Assembly: GCF_000315625.1 (NCBI RefSeq)
Contig: NW_005434555.1
Span: 94,106-158,105, forward strand
Reading direction: 5' to 3'
Origin: Guillardia theta CCMP2712
Lineage: Eukaryota > Cryptophyceae > Pyrenomonadales > Geminigeraceae
Length of the DNA stretch: 64,000 bases
Shown here: piece after piece, positions 56,001 to 64,000 of the stretch
How the letters are laid out: every line of letters begins with the position of its first letter
Numbering within the stretch: the first letter of the stretch is position 1
Notes under the pieces: generated by a model
The model's input: the letters and a program-made list of their open reading frames with translations, nothing else
Told to the model about the DNA's origin: nothing
The model's database searches: none
Position numbers and translations under genes: made by a program

Positions 56001-56962
56001 CGCTTCATGGCGTTCGATTCCTGGGCCATCTTTTCCACATTCTTTTTCAAATGCTTTTGATTTGCCACGTAAATCTTCTTCAGTTTCTCTTCTGTCGTAG
56101 TGATGAAAGTTTCGATCGACGAGTTGAAAGCATTCAGAGAGTTTGATATGTTCCTGAATTCTGCCCTGGACCTTTGGTCGAGCTTCTCAGTGTTCTGTCT
56201 GGTTTCTTTCCGTATAGTTTCAATATCTCCGGCTGTCTGATCTAGGATTGACTGCAGCAAGTCTTCTTTCCAGGATTTCATGCTTGTTTTGAACGTGGTG
56301 GAATCCCTGGAAATCCTCTCTAGTTGAGCGTTCAAGGCGTTTTGCTTGTCATCAAGATCGTTGTGAATCTGAATAAAGTCCTTGTGCTTGGCCTCAGTCT
56401 TGATCGTCAACGAGTCAATCTGCATAGCAAGCGACCTCTCGATTGAGCTCTTTACATCCAACGAGTCCTTGCGGCATGCTTGTATCTCAGCAAACATCCT
56501 CTTCTCGAACGTGGCCATCTTCTCATTCAGATCGTAGGTCTTTTCTTTCAAGGTGTTCCTGACCTCACGTACATCAGCCTGCAGCCGACTTGAAGAGCTC
56601 TGCTCTGCCATCTGCGCTCGTCGATTTCCCTCTTTCAATTGTGATATTTCATTCTTCAAAGACATCTTCTCCCTGTTGATCTGCCCCACCTGAGCCTCGA
56701 GTTCTCCTATTCTTCCTTTGAGTTCCACGAGCATACTCAGCCACCCGGGTCCGTCTCTTGACGCTCTTGCGCTCAAAGGGTTCACTCCATCTCCTCCCTC
56801 CACGCTCATACTTTCAGGAGGGATTGGGGGCTTCAAACCCCTGACCCGGATAGGGCTGAGTGGAGGAGACGATGAGGACGAGGATCGGGAGGGAGGAGCC
56901 AGGGAGGGTAGGGAGGGAGGAGGCGACTTGGGATGCATAAATTGCGGTTGCTGCTCCAGCAT
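53094..56962 (-). CDS. Large repetitive coiled-coil protein
   Basis: Three exons in phase: 56962-53576, 53508-53416 and 53294-53094 (1226 residues). A Ser/Pro-rich head (about 1-60) precedes continuous coiled coil. The middle third is built from a 40-residue unit (AEEEARQKGDEQEASARQKD then RTELEAAMAKQGAEMEEKLK) present about eight to nine times in three clusters, each cluster preceded by a SIRQDLDTRTADLTSRLQ segment. The units are almost identical at DNA level. The rest is non-repetitive coiled coil ending LDKLMQVVEMLSEDQ. It is probably a structural rod, for example of the cytoskeleton, periplast or basal apparatus, but no named family is recognised. The unit is 40 residues, not a whole number of heptads, so each copy shifts the coil register. 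Confidence 0.8.
53341..53384 (+). repeat. (GGGA)n microsatellite
   Basis: About eleven GGGA units in the last intron of the repeat coiled-coil gene. Confidence 0.95.
54085..55640 (-). repeat. 120-bp coding tandem repeat in three higher-order clusters
   Basis: Clusters at about 54085-54360, 54600-55020 and 55195-55575. Within a cluster, 120-bp units are almost identical. Each cluster borders a roughly 78-bp segment (54362-54440, 55023-55100, 55575-55635) that is itself nearly identical between clusters. This shows duplication of single units and of whole blocks. Confidence 0.9.
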
Positions 56963-57639
56963 CGCTACACGACCATGGCAGTTAGAGAGGGTGGTGATAG
57001 GACCCCGTTTTGACTACCCTCTCTTCTGTGGACAAAAACACCCCTCCATCAAAAACATGACCCCCTTTCTCTTGACCACCCCCTAAGTCATGCGCCGGAG
57101 GAGTAAAAGAATAGTAGGTGGGGGTGTACACGAATTGGGGGGTAGAAAAGGAAGAGGGTGCGGGGCTGAGGGGGTAGTTGTACCAAAGTAGTAATACATA
57201 TGATGGTTTCAAGGGGGTAGAAATAGGGAAATTGTAGGGGTGGTATTGTGTTGATGGGGTGTCGAAGAAGGGGGTAGTCCGAATGGTTCCAAAAATCATT
57301 GTGGTCAATATCCCAAGAAGTTTCTGTCAGAATTAAGTTAAAAGTTATGAAAATTTAACAAATTTTGGATAAATTTTCCATAATTAGGTTAATTTCTTGA
57401 TGAAACAACGTGATTTAAGTCCAACTCAGTTCCGAACCGTCCACCTCTTTACGGTTCAAAGAGGTTTGATCAACTATTTAAGCTAGAACTGAGCTAAAAT
57501 TAACGCTATAGTGCTTGAAAGTAGAATTTTTAAGCTAACTTCTCAGCGATTAAGTCTCATCTCTTTTATTTTAGAGCTAAAGTACTTATTTTAAATCAAG
57601 TACTCTTATTTTAGATAAGAAGTCAGCTAATTTTGAAGG
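56963..57639. other. Intergenic with GGGGTA island and AT-rich stretch
   Basis: 57010-57290 carries CACCCC and GGGGGTAG words (for example GGGGGTAGTTG and GGGGGTAGTCC). 57300-57600 is AT-rich with repeated TTAAGCTA/GCTAA words. No gene is supported. Confidence 0.6.
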
Positions 57640-57980
57640 ATGCCCCGGGGCCCAGACCCTCCCAGTGCCGAACTTTTGAAAACAATGGCGAGGAGACGAA
57701 TGGCAGGAGGGAGGGAGGGAACGGAAGGCGATGAATGGTTCAGGGATGGAAAGAGTGACGTGAGGAAGGAAGAATGTTGGAGAGTGATTCTCAAGGAGAT
57801 GGGCAAGTGCTACAACATTGATATTTCTGCTTGTTCCAACACATGTTGTGAACAAAGATGAAATTTTAATCCTGATGCTTTTGGAGCAGGAATACGCCTG
57901 ACATGGCGTCGTCAAAGTGCCACAGGCTACCGTTCTTGTAGAGAAATCCGATCAGGCACTTTAGAGCTGTGTCGAAATGC

Positions 57981-60843
57981 TGACTTACCGAGGAGAAATC
58001 GTTTTTGTGTTCAATCATTATGTTTGCAAGAAGCCAAGGGAAACTGACGGCAAGATGGTATGAGGTTGCAGGCAGCGTCGTGTCCGTGCTGAATTCACCT
58101 CCAGGTCGAGAGACGAGAGTTCTCGGTCATGTTGCGCAACGTGGAATCCCGCGCTGAGGACAAGCAGAAGGGGAAGAGGCCCAACAAGCAGAGTTCTTTC
58201 AAGAAGCACCCTCCCCGTGAAGAGCTCAGGATCTTCTTCTGGGATGACGTGTGTGCTTGTCTTCTGACGTCTTCTCTTCTCATCTTCCGTTGGCAGTGGG
58301 CGGATGCTTGCAAGTTTCTCAAAGTTGGCAACGTCATAGAATGCCGAGGTACGAGCCATGGCGATCACAACAAGATGAACAAATGCACATCTTCTGATGT
58401 ATTAATGATGACTTGATGATGACTTGCTGTGCAGGGTTCCGAAAAGAATCTCCCATGGAAGAGTCTCAGTCGCAGTTGAACCTTGATCCCGCAAGCTTGT
58501 TCAAAGACGGAGTCTTTGAACTGCATGTGGACAATGCCGACCCGGACACGGGGCGGAGACTCTTCTGCGATAACAACGGATGGGAGGTGGAGATCAATGA
58601 CAAGACCTTGGATGTACAGATCAATGAGAAGGAATGGGAGAGAGTGAGGAGGAAAGTCGGGAAGAAGCAGAAAGACCCAGCTCCTATCGTCTATGCGAAG
58701 CTCAATGAACTTGAAAAGTTCGTGGAAGGCAACTCAAAGAACCCACTGATTGGCAGGCACGAGAACGAAGCTTCCTCCTCCTCTGCAGCTGTAGCTGTTT
58801 CTGTCCTCCCTCGTGCTCCTCACTCACAAGCTTGCCAGAACGCGCCAGCTCAAGAGCCCAATCGACTGAATTTCTACGGGATAGTTGTAGACTACTCTCA
58901 TCCCAAGAAGACCAAGGGACCTGACTTCTGCACTACCCTGACGGTGACACTTCGAGTCCCTTCCTCCTCCTCCTGAGCAGCCGCAGGTTGTGGACGAGAC
59001 CATGCCGAAGGGCGTGCGCATCAACCTGTTCATGGACGAGAAGTCAAGCCCGGTAACTCTCGTCCACCTCGTTTCCAGCTGTGGTGACACGAAGCAAGGT
59101 CGTGCGGAGCATAGGAGACGTTATCAGGATCCATCGCGTCAAAGTCGTAGAGTTCGATGGCGGGCTGCAGGTGCAACGAGGGCCAGGATGTAACTTCTGC
59201 TTGTTCTCCCCGAGCGACTTCCATGGTAGACTTGCTCTTGCTCAGGGACGACGGCAGCAGTGACGCGTTCGGCAGGCAAGGAGGTTGACTACGACTCTGA
59301 TGAGGTGGAGGAGGACATCCAGCCATACCAGTGCCGTACGCACAAGAGCGGAGATACCAAGTTCATCCCCCGGCCGGGAGATCGCAAGTCAGTGATGGAG
59401 CTTTCGGCTTGGGGCGAGAATTTCCTAGCAACTCTCCCTCCCAACTCAGGCAATCGGATGTGAAGTCTTGCTCCTCGACCTGATAGTAGCGAGAAGACGC
59501 AGGTCAGGACGAGTACGTGAAGAAACTTTGCCACATCACAGACCTCGACAAGCCGTTCGACATCTACTGCTCCTTGAACTCACAGCTCCCGTCCGACAAC
59601 GGCTGGATGTACTTCAGGGTTGACCCGCCGCTGCCCTGCTGCGACCGACCTGCTCACATGACCCGGCAGGTGTGGGATGGTTCGGATCTTCCGCTGCAGC
59701 AGCTGGAGAACAACCTGAACCAGAACCTCAAGAGCGGGGAGGAGGTGAGCGAGCGGATGGAGCTGCTCCAGCATCATCCAGGGCTTCCCTTCGACGGGGC
59801 CGTGCCGAGCCTAGGGTCCTTACTAGTGATCGGGCTTGAGGTCAAGGCCCTGCACAACGAGCTGATCCAGTCTATCAAGTTCCAAGGGAGCGCAAAGAGA
59901 GCGAGCGACCGGGAGTGGTGGTGCAAGATCCGGAACCTGGTAGGGGGCCCGGGCCGCCGGGGACTCAGAGTGTGACTGGAGTGTGTGACGCTGCCGTAGA
60001 GACTGCAAGGGGTGGAGGTCAACGACGGGAACAAGAGGGTCTTGATGGGGATCTTGAGCGACAAGTCCTCTGTCATGACTCTGCCAAGCGTGCACTGGAA
60101 GGTGACGAGGCCCTCCCCAGCTCGTTCCCAGCTGACTTCCCCAGATCTGCAAGCTGAAAGCGGAGTACGACCGACGAGTCTCTCAGGCCGCTGGCCCTAG
60201 TGGAGGGGGAGCGGCGGGAGAGCAAGGGCTGGCCCTCGAGGAGAATGTCGCCGGGCCCTCGCGCCCCAAGAGAGCGAGACGGGGCGAGCAGCCGATAAAC
60301 ATGGCGACCAGCGCATGGTTCGGCGCAGCTCCTCTCAGCTCCATCGCGCAGGCTCGTCTTCCCTGCTGTGCCTCTCTCCTCTCTCACTCCTCCCTCAGAT
60401 CCTCCAGGCGGTTAGGGAGGAACCTTGCGGCAAGTTCCGATGCCGAGTGATGTGCGAAAGCTTCTCCCCGCGGAAGGTGACTGGCCGTTGACGACTCCAG
60501 CCTGTGACCAGCTGGTCTTAGGCCTCCGAGTTTGTTCGGTGGTCACGGCTGGAGCGTCAGTATGTGTGTATCTTCGACATCGCCGTGAAGGACGCGACCG
60601 GCTCCCTCCTCGCCACCGTCGCCTACGAAGACTTCGAGGCAGACGCTCTCCCCCTTCTCATGCTATCATCATCGTTCTCTTCTCTCCCTCCTCCTATCGT
60701 CATCGTTCTCCTCCTCTTCTTCTCCTTCTCTGTTATCGTCATCATTATCATCATTCTCCTGCTCCTCCTCCTCGATGTTTGCCCTTCCTCCCCCCCCCCC
60801 ACCCCCCCGCCCCCACCGCCTCCTCCTCCTCTCTCTCTCTCTC
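57981..60843 (+). CDS. POT1/TEBP-like telomere-end-binding OB-fold protein (3' end in gap)
   Basis: Exons join in phase over 46-50 nt introns. Early exons: NHYVCKKPRETDGKM, VERREFSVMLRN, ELRIFFWDD then WADACKFLKVGNVIECRGF (a possible extra OB fold). The POT1-type OB1 is clear: LNFYGIVVDYSHPKKTKGPD, INLFMDEKSSP, GDVIRIHRVKVVEFDGG, NFCLFSPSDFHG. Next: KEVDYDSDEVEEDIQPYQ, SVMELSAWGENFLATLPP and, after a probable GC-AG intron (59450-59502), DEYVKKLCHITDLDKPFDIY. Another OB-like part reads LQAVREEPCGKFRCRVMCES, then YVCIFDIAVKDATGSLLATV, shortly before the N run. POT1/TEBP proteins bind the single-stranded G-rich telomere overhang. The start is unresolved: an ATG at 57640 opens a coding-like exon but does not join cleanly. 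The 3' end is missing. Joins between 59940 and 60150 are approximate. Confidence 0.65.
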
Positions 60844-60943
60844 NNNNNNNNNNNNNNNNNNNNNNNNNNNNNNNNNNNNNNNNNNNNNNNNNNNNNNNNN
60901 NNNNNNNNNNNNNNNNNNNNNNNNNNNNNNNNNNNNNNNNNNN
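60844..60943. other. Assembly gap of 100 N
   Basis: Exactly 100 N, a conventional unknown-size gap. It is flanked by CT-rich and GGAGGA-rich sequence, so a simple repeat probably broke the assembly. Confidence 0.98.
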
Positions 60944-61020
60944 GGAGGAGGGAGGAGGGAGGAGGGGGAAGAGAGAAGGAGGGAGGAGGGAGGAGGGAGG
61001 AGGGAGGAGGGAGGAGGGAG
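60944..61020 (+). repeat. (GGGAGGA)n heptamer repeat at gap edge
   Basis: Tandem GGGAGGA units between the gap and the kinase exon. Confidence 0.9.
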
Positions 61021-61026
61021 GATCAC

Positions 61027-61502
61027 TTGGATGGTTGTCTCAGCATCAAGTTGTACAAGTCCCCAGCCGGGCAGAGCTCGACGACCAGGTACAGCATGGT
61101 AGCGTCCTGAAAGGAGCCCGCGGATCGAGCGATGCAGGGATGGTTGAAATGCTGGACTAACTCTCTTTCCATGAGAACGCTCCTGACCTGCTTCAGCCGC
61201 ACGACCTCCGACTTCGCCATGCACTTCACAGCGACGAACACGCCTGACTTCTTGTGCTTGCACAGCTGCACATGCCCGAACAAGCTCACACCTGCTCAGC
61301 CGTCACTCGCTCCCTTCCCAACTTAAGGGCTAAGATCGCCTATGATCTGCTTGAAATCGAAGTGGTTCTTCGACAGTCCCTCCCGCTTCACCTGCTCCTC
61401 CACCTGCCACCCCAGCAGGAACGGCTGCAGGTCGTAGTCGAACATGTCGACGTGCATGACTCGTTTGCTTGCCCCATGCAGCCATGACGTCGCTGCCCCC
61501 AT
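61027..61502 (-). CDS. AGC-type protein kinase, N-terminal part
   Basis: The start ATG 61502 gives MGAATSWLHG, with Gly2 and a small residue at position 6, a likely N-myristoylation signal. Exon 1 is 61340-61502; exon 2 is 61027-61291. Joining them over a 48-nt intron with a GC donor (GCGATC) and CAG acceptor restores FDFKQIIGVSLFGHVQL, the glycine-rich loop, in which the usual second Gly is Ser. It continues with GVFVAVKCMAKSEVVRLKQV (catalytic Lys in VAVK), a Glu-containing C helix and LYLVVELCPAGDLYNLMLRQ. This resembles cAMP/cGMP-dependent kinases. The exon ends at a GTGATC donor just before the gap-edge repeat, and the catalytic loop lies beyond the gap or on missing sequence. Confidence 0.75.
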
Positions 61503-62100
61503 CACCCCCCGCCCACTGCCATGCGGCCCGACACGGCAGGGCAACACAAAGTGAACCGGAAGAAACCAGGGAAAAGCGAGAGGGAGGACGGGGGGGGGGG
61601 TGGGGGGGGAGGGGAAGAAGTGGGGGGTAAGGGGGGGGGAAGGGGGGGAAGAGGAAAGCAAGGATGAGGAGGAAAGGAGGGAGGAGAGGAAGATGAGGAG
61701 TGTAGGACATGCAGGAGAGAAGCATAGACAATGGAAAGGGGGGGGGGGAGCAACGGGGTGTAAGGAAGACAAGGAATCGGTGAGAGGAAGGTTTCAGTCA
61801 CAAGAGTTGGGCTGTTGTGGTGCTGTTGAGGAGGGACGGATCTTCTCAATACAAGCATGCAAGATAGATACACGTGCGCAAGAACAGGGAGGAGATGAGC
61901 GAGAGTTTTATTCGACAACTTCGTCGTGGTCCGAACTATCATGTACACACCTCTTGGTCCCCGTGCACAGCACCTATAGGCAACAGCATACTTTACAACC
62001 CGTTCGAGCATGTCGTCATCACGCAACAAGATTCAATGCCCGACCGCTGCAGATCCCTGGCGCTTCTGCCAAGACAAACTCACTGACCGGGATCAACAAG
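61503..62100. other. 5' flank of the kinase gene
   Basis: 61590-61760 is G-rich low complexity with several runs of 8-11 G. No further gene is supported; the region around 62038-62060 may hold an alternative last exon of the leftward membrane-protein gene. Confidence 0.45.
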
Positions 62101-62867
62101 TCACCCGACGCTCACGTGATACTCGGCCACGTCCTTGGCATGCCGGATGGCTTCCTTGGTAGCGCGAGCCCTACCGATCCTCTGATGGTCTGCAAGGGGA
62201 GTGAGGGCGTGAAGGCGCGAGGCAGAATCGATGACGTCACCTTCGTCGACCTGCTGTGCGTCGTCTGCCTCTTCCTCCGGCGTACTGGCTGATCCACGCG
62301 ACTTCTTCTGCTTGTTTGGAAGCCTGAGCACAAAGTCTTCAGCGTAGGAGGAAGGGGAGGAAGAGGAAGAGGAGGAGGAGGAGGACGAAGGGGGGGAAGG
62401 AGGGAGAGGAGCAACAGTTCCTCACAGGAAGGAAGCGAAAGGATCGCTCATCTTCTTAGGTCCAGACTTTCCCATCTCCTTCTTCCAGAAGCTAGAGACA
62501 GCATTTCCAACCACGTAATTCGCAAATCCCACACCTTCCACAAACTTCTCAGCGCCCACCTCCCTCTTTTCCAACGCCATTTCCCACCTTCGTGCTTCGC
62601 CCCGTATACATTGCTATGCAGAGAAGGAGGAGCTGCAGGAAGGAGCTCCTGCGCCTCCTTTGCCGATCCTGCAATGGCATGAGCAGAGCGCGAGCGGTCA
62701 AGAGCGCGGTCACCCGACACCAGCATGGCCGACAGCATGATCACACCCCCAACGGCAACGAGCGCGAAGGTTGCGAGCGCGATGGTGAAGGGAAGACCGT
62801 TCACGTAGTGACTCTGCCACCTCCCCTTCTTCAACAGTGGCGTGTCGGATCCCTTCGACCGCGCCAT
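62101..62867 (-). CDS. Small single-span membrane protein, unrecognised
   Basis: Start ATG 62867: a basic N-terminus (MARSKGSDTPLLKKGRWQ) and one long hydrophobic segment (LPFTIALATFALVAVGGVIM), a little like COX16-type inner-membrane proteins. A frame change near 62600 links to EKFVEGVGFANYVVGNAVSS and KKMSDPFASFL; I cannot define the small intron there. A GTGAGG donor after ASFL joins in phase to the next exon (LPNKQKKSRGSASTPEEEAD, then IGRARATKEAIRHAKDVAEY) with TGA at 62101. A strong GTGAGC donor right after AEYH could instead splice to a last exon ending near 62038. It would have a short tail on one side of a membrane and a charged helical domain on the other. Confidence 0.5.
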
Positions 62868-63496
62868 TTCTGCTCGGAAAGCAAACCGTCAAACAGGCAA
62901 AAACATCTGTCTGAAATGCTATGCTACGATTGATGGAGCAAAGCATGTGCAAATGAAACAAAGGGAGAAATGCGGAAGCGAATCGTTGAAACACAAGCGC
63001 ATTAGAAGTGTGATCCCGACCTTCCAATCTCTTGTGATCTCTTCGCTTCTCTTCAAACAGCTTGTCTGATCATCTCTTTTGATATGCTTTCGCTCATCTC
63101 TCCTATCTCGTCTGCCTCGTCTTCTCTGCCTCCTCCAGCTCTCTCCATCTTCACCTTCTCCCTCCTCCTCTCCCCTTCTACTCCTCTCCTTCTCCTCCTC
63201 TCCTTCTCCTCCTCTCCTCAGCCTCATTTGTTTCCTCCCCTGTCTCTTACGCCATCGTAACGTCACCCCCTGCCACACCACCCTCTTACCCTCCTTGCCC
63301 CCACCCCCATCTTTCATGGGGAACCCCTATATTATCCTGCGTTTGCTCGACAAAATAACCCACCCCTTTGTCTGATTTTATCACCCCTACCTGCCCCCAA
63401 GCCCTTAGGGAGTGCATCTGAGGCAGACCCTCCTGTCGTCTTCCCTTGTCTCCTTCACTGGGCTACGCACAAGAACCCGCGCATACATCTATGTTC
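62868..63496. other. Intergenic with CT-rich tract and TACCC island
   Basis: 63080-63240 is pyrimidine-rich. 63260-63410 carries CACCCC and TACCC words like the other islands. No gene is supported. Confidence 0.5.
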
Positions 63497-63603
63497 CTGA
63501 CTTTGTTCCTGACATTTATGTTCCTGACATCTATGTTCCTGACATCTTTGTTCACGACATCTTTGTTCCTGACATCTTTGTTCCTGACATCTTTGTTCTA
63601 TTT
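63497..63603 (+). repeat. 15-bp minisatellite (GACATCTTTGTTCCT)
   Basis: About seven copies of a 15-bp unit with variants ATCTATG and TTCACGAC. The forward frame reads LFLTS repeats; no gene is tied to it. Confidence 0.9.
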
Positions 63604-64000
63604 CGGATATCTCTCCCCTCACTCCCTCTGCGCCCTATCCCGCCTACTTCTGTTGTCATTCCTTCCCCTCTCCCCCCTTCCTTCTCTTCATTTTCAGCTT
63701 CATCCTTCCCTTCAAATACCTTCATCAATCAATCCTTCCAACATCTTCCTTGATCTATCCGATCCTTCACCTTCACCCTCTGCTTTTAACTTCCTCCTCT
63801 TCGATTTTTTCATGCTCTGTCCTGATATGCACCTCGCGCTGTCCTCGCCTGCGTTCTTTCTTGTCCCTGCTCGAGCCATACTCTTGCTCATTTACTATGA
63901 TCTAATTGTTGGGGTTTCGCCCTATGATTCGCCCAAATCTTGCAACCTATCTAGCTGAAGTCAACACACTTGCTAAGCTGATCGGAATACAGGTCAGTTT
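63604..64000. other. Window edge, no supported gene
   Basis: CT-rich sequence followed by ordinary DNA. The last 50 bases end in a CAGGTCAGT donor-like site, so an exon of a gene to the right may lie here, but this is not established. Confidence 0.3.

Noticed and set aside
60844-60943. Continuous protein across the N run
   Set aside because: Frames through N are meaningless; the true distance is unknown.
63446-63958. Hydrophobic repeat protein (LFLTS repeats)
   Set aside because: Explained by the 15-bp minisatellite; the remainder is low-complexity CT-rich sequence.

Overview
The window is nuclear DNA of a unicellular eukaryotic alga. Genes sit on both strands, a few hundred bases to 2 kb apart. 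Most are cut by very short GT-AG introns; in the genes I resolved exactly, 15 of 17 introns listed are 45-52 nt. Several predicted proteins start with signal-like or transit-like leaders, including an M16-family protein with an RLRGGG motif after a hydrophobic start and a long RAP-domain protein typical of organelle RNA factors. This mix, with very rich trinucleotide microsatellites and intergenic GC islands, suggests a cryptophyte such as Guillardia theta. That is an inference from style, not from a search. One 100-N assembly gap lies at 60844-60943. I recognised no rRNA, tRNA or CRISPR array.

Layout. 0-6.5 kb: a small Cys-rich type I membrane protein (+), a RING-H2 protein (-) and a TMEM223-like two-span membrane protein (+). 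7-14.3 kb: a low-complexity CCT/TCA block, an ankyrin-repeat/PDZ gene (+) and a degenerate M16 peptidase-like gene (+). 14.4-20.7 kb: a many-exon RAP-domain gene (-). 20.7-22 kb: a GC-rich element and a 29-bp minisatellite. 22.1-25.6 kb: a secreted pectin-acetylesterase/Notum-like protein with LysM domains (+), convergent with a wax-synthase-like MBOAT gene (-). 25.9-33.3 kb: an unrecognised gene (-), a 24-bp minisatellite and a long coiled-coil gene (-). 33.8-39.7 kb: a J-domain protein with a C-terminal membrane segment (+), an unrecognised gene (-) and a PH-LRR-MINDY deubiquitinase fusion (-). 41.7-45 kb: a helical-repeat/zinc-finger/coiled-coil gene (-). 46.5-49.7 kb: a lipin phosphatidate phosphatase (+). 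49.7-57 kb: an unrecognised gene (-), a secretory glycosyltransferase (+) and a 1226-residue coiled-coil protein built on near-identical 120-bp repeats (-). 57.9-60.8 kb: a POT1/TEBP-like telomere-end-binding OB-fold gene (+) running into the gap. 61-62.9 kb: the start of an AGC-type kinase (-) and a small membrane protein (-).

The genes do not form one pathway; this is a typical gene-dense algal segment. The lipin and wax-synthase-like genes both concern neutral-lipid metabolism but are 21 kb apart. The most notable items are the PH-LRR-MINDY fusion, the POT1-like gene, two enzyme-fold proteins that seem to have lost catalytic residues (M16 and pectin acetylesterase), the recent 120-bp repeat expansion, polyserine inside a RAP domain, two probable GC-AG introns, and dispersed GC-rich and GGGGTA-rich intergenic islands.
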